Below are positions 1 to 8,219 of a stretch of 25,256 nucleotides of DNA, one piece after another. Position 1 is the first letter of the stretch, and each line of letters begins with the position of its first letter. Below the pieces are notes generated by a model. It worked only from the letters and a program-made list of their open reading frames with translations, was not told where the DNA came from and searched no databases. The stretch is taken from assembly GCA_002409965.1 (NCBI GenBank), contig DHON01000086.1, positions 28,891 through 54,146 of the forward strand, given 5' to 3'. The position numbers and the translations under genes were made by a program. The DNA comes from Firmicutes bacterium UBA5389. GTDB lineage: Bacteria; Bacillota; DTU025.

Positions 1-8
1 CGCAATAC

Positions 9-47
9 CTAGGCCCGGGGATTGTGGAATCGCCTCACCGGGCCTAG
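9..47 (-). terminator. Inverted repeat downstream of the long minus-strand operon, probable terminator hairpin
   Basis: CTAGGCCCGG at 9-18 is the exact reverse complement of CCGGGCCTAG at 38-47, leaving a 19-nt loop. It begins 17 nt past the stop codon of the acid phosphatase gene, the last gene of the operon inside the window. No clear U-run follows the hairpin on the minus strand, so it may be a Rho-assisted end or an mRNA-stabilising stem rather than a classical intrinsic terminator. Confidence 0.55.
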
Positions 48-63
48 AACAGATGTGCTCTCG

Positions 64-1077
64 CTATCTGGTGTACTTGTACTGATCGAATATGGAGAGC
101 TTGTCCGCCATTCTCTGTGCCGGTGTCTTTGTCTTATCGTACCGATAGATTGCTTTCTCCCAGTCGCCGTAGACGGCATTGGGGAACATGATGAACCGCC
201 GCCCCCACTCGTCGCGGATATCGTCCACAGCATTCCTTCGCACATCATTGCCTTGCTTCACTGGGAACAGATCAGCAAAGTCCTCTAGGTTGTCACCCAA
301 CACCAAAACCACTTTGTAGTCTTTCTCTATGTTCGCCCTTCTCGATTCTTTGCTGGAAGCCATTCCGGTTTCCCTGATGAAAACATGCTTTTCGTCGGCC
401 ATAGGGAATCCCATTTTCCTCATGCTGGAGTATGTAACTTCTCTCAGAGAAGGATCCCTGTTGGTGACATAGAACACAACGCCGCCTTTGTCTACAACGT
501 AGTTCATGAACTCGACAGCCCCAGGCAGCGGCAGGCAAGCTTCAGAGGCAAGCGAAGCTCCGAAAGCGGCATTCGTCCACTCCCCATCCTGCAGCACATC
601 CGCTGTGTACATTACACCGTCCACCAGGGTATCGTCGATGTCGGCGATCACGGCCAGCGTCTCGCCTGCCGTATTGGCCTGCAAGGCTTGATCGAATCTG
701 AGCGTAGCAGTATTGAACGACTGCCAAAAACAGGCTCTCGCCTCCGCGGAAAGCTGCCAGAGAGCCGCATCCACCTTCTGCTCCCGATCCACGGCGCTCG
801 AGATCCGCAGGGGATCCTTCGCGAATGCGGTGTTCGTCGCCTGGTCCCACGACACCTCGTAGTCGCCCGCGATGTGCAGAATCACCGGGTTCTGCCCGTC
901 TATTGTGTAAGTCTCAAGCTGTTTCCCATTCTTGAGAACGCTCAGAACGCCGTCTCCAACTGTTATGGTGCAGATGTTCGCCTTGCCCTCGCCCAGCGAA
1001 ACCGCGCCCGTCATGCACAACGCGAACAGCAGAATGAGCGTAAGCGGGAGCAGCCTGGCCATTCTCCGTTGGTTCAT
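64..1077 (-). CDS. Secreted HAD-superfamily acid phosphatase (class C / 5'-nucleotidase e(P4)-like)
   Basis: A 337-residue protein with an N-terminal hydrophobic signal segment (about residues 7-27) and a HAD phosphatase domain. The nucleophile motif is DIDDT (146-150), motif II is VTNR (204-207) and the distal acid motif is GDNLEDF (261-267). This spacing fits class C acid phosphatases, which act outside the membrane and strip phosphate from nucleotides and other phosphomonoesters. The signal lacks a convincing lipobox, unlike Haemophilus e(P4), so I infer release or retention by the signal rather than a lipid anchor. The ATG start has AAAGGAG about 9 nt upstream; an internal ATG at 1062 is less well placed. 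It follows panB by 24 nt and ends the operon. A role in dephosphorylating a phosphorylated nutrient before uptake is inferred from context only. Confidence 0.85.
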   Translation of the reverse strand: MNQRRMARLLPLTLILLFALCMTGAVSLGEGKANICTITVGDGVLSVLKNGKQLETYTIDGQNPVILHIAGDYEVSWDQATNTAFAKDPLRISSAVDREQKVDAALWQLSAEARACFWQSFNTATLRFDQALQANTAGETLAVIADIDDTLVDGVMYTADVLQDGEWTNAAFGASLASEACLPLPGAVEFMNYVVDKGGVVFYVTNRDPSLREVTYSSMRKMGFPMADEKHVFIRETGMASSKESRRANIEKDYKVVLVLGDNLEDFADLFPVKQGNDVRRNAVDDIRDEWGRRFIMFPNAVYGDWEKAIYRYDKTKTPAQRMADKLSIFDQYKYTR

Positions 1078-1101
1078 CTCACGAGTTCTCCTTTCCAGTC
1101 G

Positions 1102-1965
1102 TCACTTGCTTCCCTCAAGATGAGCGATAATTTCGCGTTCGACATCTTCACTCACGTGGTAGCTGTAGTTCTCATCTGGGAATACTCCGGCCTTCACCTC
1201 CCCATCGTACTGGGCAAGCGCGGCTACCACGTCCTTCCCAATCTGGGCATACTGCTTAACGAACTTCGGAACAAACCGATCAAACAGGCCCAGGAGGTCG
1301 TGCATCACAAGAACCTGAGCATCGCAGTCGGGACCGGCCCCGATGCCCATGGTTGGGATACTCAACCGTTCGGTGATCACTCGGGCCACCGGGTTCGGCA
1401 TGGCTTCAAGCACCACACAGAATGCTCCTGCCTCTTCCAGAGCCAAAGCATCATCTACTAGCTTCTGCGCCGCAGTGAGGTCCTTTCCCTGAACCCTGAA
1501 GCCGCCCAGTTGTGAGCTGCTCTGAGGGGTCAAACCGATATGCCCCATCACCGGAATGCCGGCCTTGACTATGGCAGCGACTGTGTCGGCCACCCTCACG
1601 CCGCCCTCTAGTTTCACACAATCCACTTCGGCTTCTTTCATGAACCTGCCGGCGTTCTCCACAGCCTTCTCTTTGCTCACTTCATACGACATGAAAGGCA
1701 TATCGCCGACGATGAAAGTGTTGGGCGCACCTTTGACCACTGCCCGAGCGAGTATGATAAGCGTATCCACATCGATTGGAACGGTGCTCTTGTGGCCCAG
1801 CATCACCATGGCAGCGGAGTCGCCGACCAGAATCATCTCGATGTCGGTCTTGTCCACTTGCGTAGCCAGAGCGTAATCGTAAGCAGTAACCATAGTGAAC
1901 TTCTTGCCCTTCCGTTTCATGTCCAGGAATCCCGGGATTGTGGTCTTCTTCTTTGCCTGCCCCAC
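1102..1965 (-). CDS. panB: 3-methyl-2-oxobutanoate hydroxymethyltransferase (ketopantoate hydroxymethyltransferase)
   Basis: A 287-residue cytoplasmic (beta/alpha)8 enzyme that reversibly moves a one-carbon unit from 5,10-methylene-THF to 2-ketoisovalerate, giving ketopantoate. Family signatures are intact: VTAYD (26-30), GDS (48-50) and D88 for the metal, KLEGG (118-122), GHIGLTPQ (141-148), the catalytic Glu187 region, and GIGAGPDCDAQVLV (207-220), where CDAQ replaces the usual CDGQ. The start is GTG, chosen because GGGAGG lies 8 nt upstream and the N-terminus then has normal family length. It begins 13 nt after panE. No panC or panD is next to it, and the surrounding genes are amide hydrolases and beta-alanine-type catabolic enzymes. 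The physiological direction may therefore be ketopantoate breakdown; the sequence alone cannot decide this. Confidence 0.93.
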   Translation of the reverse strand: MGQAKKKTTIPGFLDMKRKGKKFTMVTAYDYALATQVDKTDIEMILVGDSAAMVMLGHKSTVPIDVDTLIILARAVVKGAPNTFIVGDMPFMSYEVSKEKAVENAGRFMKEAEVDCVKLEGGVRVADTVAAIVKAGIPVMGHIGLTPQSSSQLGGFRVQGKDLTAAQKLVDDALALEEAGAFCVVLEAMPNPVARVITERLSIPTMGIGAGPDCDAQVLVMHDLLGLFDRFVPKFVKQYAQIGKDVVAALAQYDGEVKAGVFPDENYSYHVSEDVEREIIAHLEGSK

Positions 1966-1978
1966 CTAAGTCGCCTCC

Positions 1979-2908
1979 CTAGACCTGCTTTTCGTAGCTC
2001 GCCTCTATGGCCATTATGAGGTCCCTAACGGCGCGGTTGACGGGTGTGGACACACCTAGTCTCCCGCCCTCCCTGACAATAGCGCCATTGATGAACTGGA
2101 TTTCCGTTTTCCTCTTCCTCAGTACATCCTGCAACATGGAGTTGATGTTGCCGCTGGTCTTCTCGCAGACGGCTACCACCTGGGCGACCATGTCGTGGTG
2201 CGTTAGGCTAACCCCCTTCTTTGCGGCCACTTCCAGGGCTTCCTCGACGAGTTCCCTCTGAAGCGCCAGGCTTCGCTCGCCTTGAGTGAGCTCTCCGTTC
2301 CTTACTCGCAGCAAAGCGCCCAACGCATTGATCCCAACGTTAACAAGGAGCTTGCTCCAGATGAGGCCAAGCACGTTGCTGGAAGTGTCGGCGTTGATTC
2401 CCGCCTGGGTCAGCACCTGAGCAATCCTCTGAGTTCGACTGGTGATCTGTCCGTCCAGCTCCCCAATGACGGTTAGGCCTATTCCGGCATGACACACCCT
2501 GCCCGGGCCCAGCATATTAGCCCCATGGGAAGTTGTCCCTGCTACTACCTTTTCCCCGCCGAAGACAGCACTGAGTATCTCGAAGTTGCCTAAGCCGTTC
2601 TGAAGAGTCAGAACAGTTGTGTTTTCTCTCACTATCGGCAACACGTTTCTGGCTGCGGATTCTGTGTGGTAGGACTTCACAAAGAAGATGACCAGGTCCG
2701 ATGCTCCCACGATCTCCCCTGGCCGGGTCGTGCCCTTTACTTCTATGAACCTATCTCCGCTTAAGCCCTCTATCCACAATCCCTCGTGGTTGATGGTCTC
2801 CACGTGCTCTGCCCAAACGTCGATCAAACAGACGTCATTTCCTGATTCAGCAAGCAAGCCGCCAAACAGGGATCCCATCGCCCCTGATCCAACGATGTCG
2901 ATTCTCAT
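1979..2908 (-). CDS. panE: 2-dehydropantoate 2-reductase (ketopantoate reductase family)
   Basis: A 309-residue NAD(P)-dependent oxidoreductase interconverting ketopantoate and pantoate. The Rossmann motif GSGAMG is at 7-12, followed by VKSYHT with Lys78, QNGLGN (103-108), and the C-terminal helical domain with WSKLLVNVGINALGAL (184-199), whose Lys186 matches the catalytic lysine of the family. SMLQDVLRKRKTEI and NGAIV near the C-terminus are also typical. The ATG start has GAGG about 5 nt upstream. It lies between the C45 hydrolase gene (40-nt gap) and panB (13-nt gap), so co-transcription is very likely. The family also includes reductases of other 2-keto acids. The adjacent panB makes pantoate/ketopantoate the most likely pair, working as a reductase or, in a catabolic operon, as a pantoate dehydrogenase. 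Confidence 0.88.
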   Translation of the reverse strand: MRIDIVGSGAMGSLFGGLLAESGNDVCLIDVWAEHVETINHEGLWIEGLSGDRFIEVKGTTRPGEIVGASDLVIFFVKSYHTESAARNVLPIVRENTTVLTLQNGLGNFEILSAVFGGEKVVAGTTSHGANMLGPGRVCHAGIGLTVIGELDGQITSRTQRIAQVLTQAGINADTSSNVLGLIWSKLLVNVGINALGALLRVRNGELTQGERSLALQRELVEEALEVAAKKGVSLTHHDMVAQVVAVCEKTSGNINSMLQDVLRKRKTEIQFINGAIVREGGRLGVSTPVNRAVRDLIMAIEASYEKQV

Positions 2909-2948
2909 CTGTCCTCATTCTCTCTTTGCTGATTTGCTCCGCGAAGTC

Positions 2949-4370
2949 TCAGAAGCGGGACAATTCAGTTCTCAGGTTGAACAGCTCATATCCTCCTCTG
3001 GGGGCCGGAAAGTCCTTCATGGCCACCCAGAAGTCTCCGTTGTCCAATACCGATACCATGCTCCACAGATTAGAGATACGGGCGCTGAACGAACCCCTCT
3101 TCCGGCTCTTGTAGAACTGAACATCATCGGCGTATTTTACCGCCTGCGAATACATGCATATGGTGACGCCGTAATTCCTGCCGGGATGCGCCTCTTGCCA
3201 GTCTCTCTCTTTGCCGGTATAGGGATCTACCCTGTCGCCCAGTATCCTCTTCCCTACTTCCTCATCTATTCGCCCGTAGTGCTCGTCCAGCAATTGCTCA
3301 TACCTGACAAACCTGCCGGCTCCGGAGATGTAGGGATTCCCAGTATCGTTCAGGCTCTCCTGCCATTTCTCAATCGTGCTAACGTCCGGCATTCGAAGAA
3401 CGGGCGCCTGGTTCTCGACCATGTTGTAGCCTTCGTATCCTCTCCATCCCGGGTAACAGTTGTAGTGGTTTGCTGTCCACAGCATGTCCTTGCCCCCCTG
3501 TGGATAGCGAACCGCGATTTCAGTCGCCGATACCTCAACCACCACTGCTGCGCGGGCCTTTGCATCCGCAACATGGTAATTGATCCCCGTGCACCTAGGG
3601 TAGACCGTCAGGATATTGATCGCGTCTTCTACTCTGTGCGCATTCGCCAGGATCAGCCGCGACAGAATCCCAATGCCGCATCCTTTGAGCGTCTCGTTCG
3701 CCGAGGAACTGCGGTGAGTCATCATCTCAACGCCATCTTCGTTAATGCCGCCGTCGATAGCGATCATGCCCGGGTGCGTGATGAACGCATGGCCGTAACC
3801 TCTGTCGGGCCTGACTATAGCCAATATGCGATGCTCTGTAGTTCCCGGTATGTCCAGGTTGTCCATGTTCTTGCCGAAAACCATCCTGCCGTTGACGGTT
3901 GCCTCGCCCCAGGCGGAAAAGCTGCTGCATCCGGGGGGATATGCATGCCTGGCCGAATCCTTGTTCGGATCGGAGAGGTCGGGACGTGCATAGAAGCACC
4001 ATTGATCGTACATTGTGTTCCAAAGGACTATGTCGTCATAGTCCAGTGTAGAACCTGCGGCGACCATGCCGTTCGCGATTCCTCTCATTTCCTCTTTGAA
4101 CTCGGGGGGAATGTAACCCTCGGCAGCCTCCTTGCCCTGTTGCATTATCTCGATGGCTTGCCCCATGCTGCAATTGCAGGCCTTAGCGATCACCGAAGCC
4201 GCTCCGGTGATCGCGTCCGGTATCACCTCTGAGATCTCCCTCGCCAGCAGAAACCCGTGTTGATATCCTCTTTCGTAGGGCCTGCCCGAGATATGCAATA
4301 CCTTGATTCCGTTTCGTGTCTCCAGGAACCCGTTGTCGCTTGTCTTTACTGCATTTATGATGTCTTCCAT
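2949..4370 (-). CDS. C45-family Ntn hydrolase / acyltransferase (acyl-CoA:6-APA acyltransferase-like, beta-alanyl amidase candidate)
   Basis: A 473-residue protein of the peptidase C45 family, Ntn hydrolases that self-cleave before a cysteine and then cut or transfer amide-linked acyl groups. Visible hallmarks are GYQHG (35-39) in the N-terminal part, PPGCSSF (145-151) with Cys148 as the expected nucleophile and cleavage site, and GKNMDN (166-171) just after it. The ATG at 4370 is preferred over the upstream one because GGGAGG sits 8 nt before it. No signal peptide is seen, so the enzyme is probably cytoplasmic. The family includes fungal penicillin acyltransferase and insect Tan, which hydrolyses N-beta-alanyl-dopamine. 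The operon also holds beta-alanine-type catabolic genes and panE/panB, so a beta-alanyl amide such as pantothenate is a reasonable substrate guess; it is not shown by the sequence. Confidence 0.82.
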   Translation of the reverse strand: MEDIINAVKTSDNGFLETRNGIKVLHISGRPYERGYQHGFLLAREISEVIPDAITGAASVIAKACNCSMGQAIEIMQQGKEAAEGYIPPEFKEEMRGIANGMVAAGSTLDYDDIVLWNTMYDQWCFYARPDLSDPNKDSARHAYPPGCSSFSAWGEATVNGRMVFGKNMDNLDIPGTTEHRILAIVRPDRGYGHAFITHPGMIAIDGGINEDGVEMMTHRSSSANETLKGCGIGILSRLILANAHRVEDAINILTVYPRCTGINYHVADAKARAAVVVEVSATEIAVRYPQGGKDMLWTANHYNCYPGWRGYEGYNMVENQAPVLRMPDVSTIEKWQESLNDTGNPYISGAGRFVRYEQLLDEHYGRIDEEVGKRILGDRVDPYTGKERDWQEAHPGRNYGVTICMYSQAVKYADDVQFYKSRKRGSFSARISNLWSMVSVLDNGDFWVAMKDFPAPRGGYELFNLRTELSRF

Positions 4371-4397
4371 TGATCTTGCCTCCCAGCGAACCGGAGA

Positions 4398-4486
4398 GGG
4401 CTGCACTCATCGGCCTGCGCGCAGGTCTCGGCGTGCAGCCCACCCCATGCCCTTAGCATCGCAGGAAGATCGGCGTCCGCTTCCTG
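4398..4486 (-). promoter_or_regulatory. Two intercistronic stem-loops between the livK-like gene and the C45 gene
   Basis: GGGCTGCAC (4398-4406) pairs exactly with GTGCAGCCC (4433-4441), and the loop contains the 12-bp palindrome CCTGCGCGCAGG (4414-4425). A second stem, CAGGAAG (4462-4468) with CTTCCTG (4480-4486), lies closer to the livK-like stop codon. There is no U-run, so partial termination, protection of the upstream mRNA, or processing are all possible. Stable stems after a binding-protein gene are a common way to raise its expression above its neighbours; applying that here is inference. The rest of the 136-nt gap shows only the C45 ribosome binding site. Confidence 0.6.
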
Positions 4487-4506
4487 TGATGGCTGAGTCT
4501 AGTACG

Positions 4507-5700
4507 TTACTTCCACGCGTCTACGTATGTGACATAATTCTTCTTTCCGTTCTCTATGACGAACAGGAAGACGCCCTTGTCGGACGGGACTCCGTCCTTC
4601 ATGGACCAGCTCATCTGTACCCCTTCGAAGTCCTGGATGTTGCGGATATGCTCCCTGATCGCGGCCCTTTCCTCTTTCAGCTTCTTCGGATCGCCAGTCA
4701 CGTCCGTGTTCTGGAGCGCATCCTTGATCATGTAGACGCAATCGTAGTATATTGTCGACAGCGAAACTGGATCCATCCCGCCATGATCCTTCTTGTAGGC
4801 TTCCTTGAAAGCCTTCCAGCGCTCCGTCTCCATTTCCGCGTCCAGGTATCCGTAGATGTGACAACCGTTCAGCTTCTCTCCGCCGGTTGTGTACAGAGAT
4901 ACATCATCGGCGCTGCTGAAGATGAGTATCTTGGCCTTGTCTTTCCATCCGTACTTCTCCAGCTCCATGATTATCTTCGCGGCCTTCTCCGACATGCATG
5001 TGAGCACAAACCCATCCGGCTTCTGGGCAAGCGCCCTGACAACCAGGGGACCAAAGGTAACTGCGTCTGTCGGAACCTCGACATTGATGGTCTTCACCCC
5101 AACGGAGGACAGCCCTACGGTGTGAGCGTCCGCCATCACCGGCCAGCACCCGGATTTCTCCACGAACTGCACAACCTGCTTCACACCAGACTGCTTTTCA
5201 GCCCAGGCCGCCACAATGGGGGGAAGGGTCTTGTCTGATCCGGTGTGCCACGCCACAGTGTAGGGGAAGAACTGAACTGCGTACTCATACGTCGTGGAAG
5301 CAGCCATGCTGAACAGACCGTTCTTGACCGCGAGCGGCATTGCCGCCATTATGCATGCTTCGGGCACCGGGCCCAATGCCACCAAGCTCTTGTTGACGAT
5401 CTTCGCCATCTGCTCAACCGCTTTTTCGGGGCTGAGTCCCGTATCCAGGTCCACTATCTTGATGGGCTTACCCTTGACGCCGCCCTTCTGGTTGATCTCG
5501 TCCGCCGCTTTGTGCGCACTCCAGGACATGTACGCGCCGATACTCGCGATAGGTCCGGTCAAGCAGTTCAGAAAAGGAATCTCCCACTGATCCACCACAA
5601 CAGTCGATTGAGGCGCGCCGAGGCTCGAAGCGCAGAGGCAGACTAACAGAACCGCCATTGCCAGGACACTAACGAGTGACTTAGCATGCTTTCTCATCAT
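4507..5700 (-). CDS. livK: Substrate-binding protein of a branched-chain amino acid (HAAT) type ABC importer
   Basis: A 397-residue exported periplasmic-binding-protein type I. The signal segment is about residues 4-29, with a likely signal peptidase I site after SSLGA; the two cysteines in VCLC do not sit in a good lipobox. The mature part shows the LivK/Leu-Ile-Val family layout: an early FLNCLTGPIASIGAYM strand-loop, a KAADEINQKGGVKGKPIKIVDLD segment, and a second lobe with YYDCVYMIKDAL near the C-terminus. Two adjacent ATGs (5700, 5697) both suit the GGGAGGAG upstream. It follows livM by 30 nt and completes the transporter. The ligand cannot be read from sequence. Its operon suggests an amino-acid-like compound, a beta-alanyl amide or pantothenate. 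Confidence 0.88.
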   Translation of the reverse strand: MMRKHAKSLVSVLAMAVLLVCLCASSLGAPQSTVVVDQWEIPFLNCLTGPIASIGAYMSWSAHKAADEINQKGGVKGKPIKIVDLDTGLSPEKAVEQMAKIVNKSLVALGPVPEACIMAAMPLAVKNGLFSMAASTTYEYAVQFFPYTVAWHTGSDKTLPPIVAAWAEKQSGVKQVVQFVEKSGCWPVMADAHTVGLSSVGVKTINVEVPTDAVTFGPLVVRALAQKPDGFVLTCMSEKAAKIIMELEKYGWKDKAKILIFSSADDVSLYTTGGEKLNGCHIYGYLDAEMETERWKAFKEAYKKDHGGMDPVSLSTIYYDCVYMIKDALQNTDVTGDPKKLKEERAAIREHIRNIQDFEGVQMSWSMKDGVPSDKGVFLFVIENGKKNYVTYVDAWK

Positions 5701-5730
5701 CTTTCTCCTCCCTAATCGTTCATTTCCTGA

Positions 5731-6591
5731 TTACGCGCGAGACCTTCCCTTGAACCTAACCAGCGTCCTCTTCGTGATCAACCCGCCTGGGAGCAACAGG
5801 ATAATGACAATGAGCGTAAGGGCGTAGATTACTTGACGCCACGAGGCGATAGCACTAGGAAGAAGCAACTGCATGCCCTCTAGAATTGGGACTGAGACTA
5901 CCACCCCCCACATCGTGCTGTGTCCGCCTGTAAACAGCATGCACATTAGCGTGCCTATGACGCCTAGGTTAAAGAACTCCGGAAAGAGACTGCCAATAAG
6001 GAACGCGTACAGGGTACCCGCCAGTCCGGCAATCCCCCCTGCTGCGATCTGAAAGAACATTCCAAGCTGCTTCACGTCAACGCCCAGAGCGGCTGCGGTG
6101 TTCTTGTCCACGAAGACTACGGAGGCTGCTCTTCCCAGCCGCGAATGGTCTATCCGGTATATGAACGCTCCCGCGGCAGCGAGCAGCAAATAGGTCAACG
6201 GCAGCAAATGCTGCACCTCGGGAATACCAAAGAAGCCTATTGTCCCGCCCAGGGCCGCGCTGTTCTCAACAGCTGTTTTGAAGATGAAGATAATGGTCAA
6301 GCCGACGATCACCACAGTGAAACAGGGAGCATCTCCAATGGCGAACGAAGGCAGCAAACTGATCAAAACGCCGATGAGTATTCCTGCTGCGAGTATCAGG
6401 GCAAAAGGCCACGACCACTCGCGAGCGGCGAAACCGGAGAAATAGGCAGACGCGAGCATACAAGCAACGGTCAAGTAATGGAGCTGACCCACGCGGTAGG
6501 GCAGGTAAATCGACCAGCACATAAGGATGTTAATCCCTGTAAACGCCAAGAAGTAATAGAGTACTGACGACAAGTCTCCAGCCTCCCCCAT
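5731..6591 (-). CDS. livM: ABC importer permease, LivM type
   Basis: A 286-residue integral membrane protein with about eight hydrophobic segments, a typical length for short LivM proteins outside the enterobacteria. The conserved cytoplasmic coupling region is GRAASVVFVDKNTAAALGVD, followed by the helix AGGIAGLAGTLYAFLIG; both are hallmarks of the LivH/LivM permease family. A second family block, FTGGHSTMWGVVVSVPILEG, is near the C-terminus. It would pair with LivH and sit on the LivG/LivF ATPases. The ATG start has only a weak upstream purine tract and lies 18 nt after the livH stop, so coupled translation is likely. The protein ends in a basic tail (RFKGRSRA), consistent with a cytoplasmic C-terminus. 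Confidence 0.9.
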   Translation of the reverse strand: MGEAGDLSSVLYYFLAFTGINILMCWSIYLPYRVGQLHYLTVACMLASAYFSGFAAREWSWPFALILAAGILIGVLISLLPSFAIGDAPCFTVVIVGLTIIFIFKTAVENSAALGGTIGFFGIPEVQHLLPLTYLLLAAAGAFIYRIDHSRLGRAASVVFVDKNTAAALGVDVKQLGMFFQIAAGGIAGLAGTLYAFLIGSLFPEFFNLGVIGTLMCMLFTGGHSTMWGVVVSVPILEGMQLLLPSAIASWRQVIYALTLIVIILLLPGGLITKRTLVRFKGRSRA

Positions 6592-6609
6592 CTCGTAATA
6601 TCCCAGAGG

Positions 6610-7485
6610 CTATGCTCGAATACCAAACAGCCCTTCAGGCTTTATCAGCATGATTATGAGCATCATCATGAAAGCAATGGCGTTTGACCATGACCCTGCC
6701 AGATAGCCTATCGCCATGCTCTCAGCGACTCCAAGCAGGAGCCCGCAGACTAGACCACCCTTTAGGTTGCCCAGGCCGGCCAGTATGGAGGCTGCCACTA
6801 CCTTCATCCCCACGAAATCGCCGAGGCCCGGAGAAGCCGATCCCAACAGCCTGGCGAGCATCACAGCTGTGAGGCCTCCCAAGAGCCCCGCTACTCCATA
6901 GCTTAGAACTCGCGTCTTTACGATGGGGATACCGATGATCGACGAAAGGAGGCTGTTCTCGCTTATCGCCCTGAGCACCCGGCCCTGCCTTGTCCGGTAC
7001 AGCAGATAGAAGAAGGCAACCACGGCAGCTATGCCTCCGAACAAAGCGTACGCCTGCCCTGCGGAAAAGGCGATCAACCCAGAGCTGAAAATGCTCTTCC
7101 CTACCCAATCTGACGGGAAGGCGATTGGATATCCGTAGTTGAGCAGGTGAGACATTACGTCCGTTATCAGCAAAGCCATACTCATCGACACCACGAAAGA
7201 CACGTTGATATCCAGTCCGTGTCTTTTGGCAAGCAAGCGGAATATCGGCTCAATCGCGATGTTTATCACTATGCAGCTGGCAACGGAAGCAAGCACGACC
7301 AAAAGCATGTTGTCGGTATATCGCAACACCGCCCAGCAGACGTACATAGACAAGACTACGAGGTGCGGATAGGCGAACTGGATGATCTTCGCCACTAGAA
7401 GCATGAGGTTGAAACCCAACACCAGTAGAACATACATGCTCCCCAAAGAAAGACCGTTTAGCAGTTGAGCCACAAATATCTCCAT
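6610..7485 (-). CDS. livH: ABC importer permease, LivH type
   Basis: A 291-residue membrane protein with about eight transmembrane stretches. It opens with LLNGLSLGSMYVLLVLGFNLML, the usual LivH N-terminal helix. The coupling motif is GRVLRAISENSLLSSIIGIPIVKTR, followed by the AGLLGGLTAVMLA helix and the GMKVVAASILAGLGNLKGGLVCGLLLGV block that recurs in LivH proteins. The start ATG has AAGGAG about 10 nt upstream. It lies 29 nt after livF and 18 nt before livM in the order livG-livF-livH-livM-livK, which makes a full importer. Substrate is not predictable from the permease. Confidence 0.92.
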   Translation of the reverse strand: MEIFVAQLLNGLSLGSMYVLLVLGFNLMLLVAKIIQFAYPHLVVLSMYVCWAVLRYTDNMLLVVLASVASCIVINIAIEPIFRLLAKRHGLDINVSFVVSMSMALLITDVMSHLLNYGYPIAFPSDWVGKSIFSSGLIAFSAGQAYALFGGIAAVVAFFYLLYRTRQGRVLRAISENSLLSSIIGIPIVKTRVLSYGVAGLLGGLTAVMLARLLGSASPGLGDFVGMKVVAASILAGLGNLKGGLVCGLLLGVAESMAIGYLAGSWSNAIAFMMMLIIMLIKPEGLFGIRA

Positions 7486-7514
7486 AGTATGTCTTCTCCT
7501 TAACGTTGGTTGGA

Positions 7515-8219
7515 CTACACGTTGCTGCCCAAATAGGCATGGCGGACTTCGGGATTGCTCATAAGCTCCTGCGTGGGACCCTCGAGCACCACTCTGCCGG
7601 TTTCCATTACGTAACCGCGATTGCCAAATTCCAACGCCTTCTTTGCGTTCTGCTCTGCCAGGAGAATTGTATAGCCCTTCTTGTTCAGGTCGCGCAGAAT
7701 GTCGAAAATCTCGCTGACTACTTTGGGAGCAAGGCCCAAGGAAGGTTCGTCTGCCATTATCAGTTTGGGCCTAGACATCAGCGCCCGAGCTATTGACAAC
7801 ATCTGCTGTTCTCCCCCGCTTAGGGTGCCTGCAGTCTGGTCCAGTCGGTTACGCAGAACGGGGAAAGACTCGAAGACGCTCTCCAGGTTGCTATCGATTT
7901 CACGGGGATTATGATAGCCGCCCAATTGAAGATTCTCCAAGACGGTCATCGTGGAGAAGACCAGATGCCCTTCTGGTATGAGCCCGAGGCCTGACTTTGC
8001 CACTCTGTCGGTGCTCTTGCCCGTAATGTCATTTCCCAGGAACAGAACCTTCCCGCTCTGGGCTTTGTCAACGCCGAGAATAGCTCTGAGCAGCGTCGTC
8101 TTGCCTGCGCCGTTCGCCCCAATTAGGACCACGATCTCGCCCTCATTGACTTCAATGCTGACATTGTCCACCGCTCTTACTGGTCCGTAGGATACCGAAA
8201 TGCCTTCAACTCTCAGCAT
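7515..8219 (-). CDS. livF: ABC importer ATP-binding protein, LivF type
   Basis: A 234-residue ATPase. Walker A is GANGAGKT (34-41), the signature is a canonical LSGGEQ (133-138), and Walker B is LIMADE (153-158), followed by PSLGLAP, the typical LivF D-loop region; the H-loop position carries Gln as AEQN, as usual in LivF. The ATG at 8219 gives the normal LivF N-terminus (MLRVEGISVSYG). It overlaps the end of livG by 14 nt, a sign of translational coupling. An in-frame start near 8357 would overlap livG far more and is unlikely. The ribosome binding site is only a GAAGAAGAA tract. Together with LivG it drives import of the LivK ligand. Confidence 0.93.
   Translation of the reverse strand: MLRVEGISVSYGPVRAVDNVSIEVNEGEIVVLIGANGAGKTTLLRAILGVDKAQSGKVLFLGNDITGKSTDRVAKSGLGLIPEGHLVFSTMTVLENLQLGGYHNPREIDSNLESVFESFPVLRNRLDQTAGTLSGGEQQMLSIARALMSRPKLIMADEPSLGLAPKVVSEIFDILRDLNKKGYTILLAEQNAKKALEFGNRGYVMETGRVVLEGPTQELMSNPEVRHAYLGSNV

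Noticed and set aside
2688..4232. A 514-codon open frame on the plus strand
   Set aside because: It is antisense to panE and the C45 gene, whose products have clear family motifs; the plus-strand translation has none.
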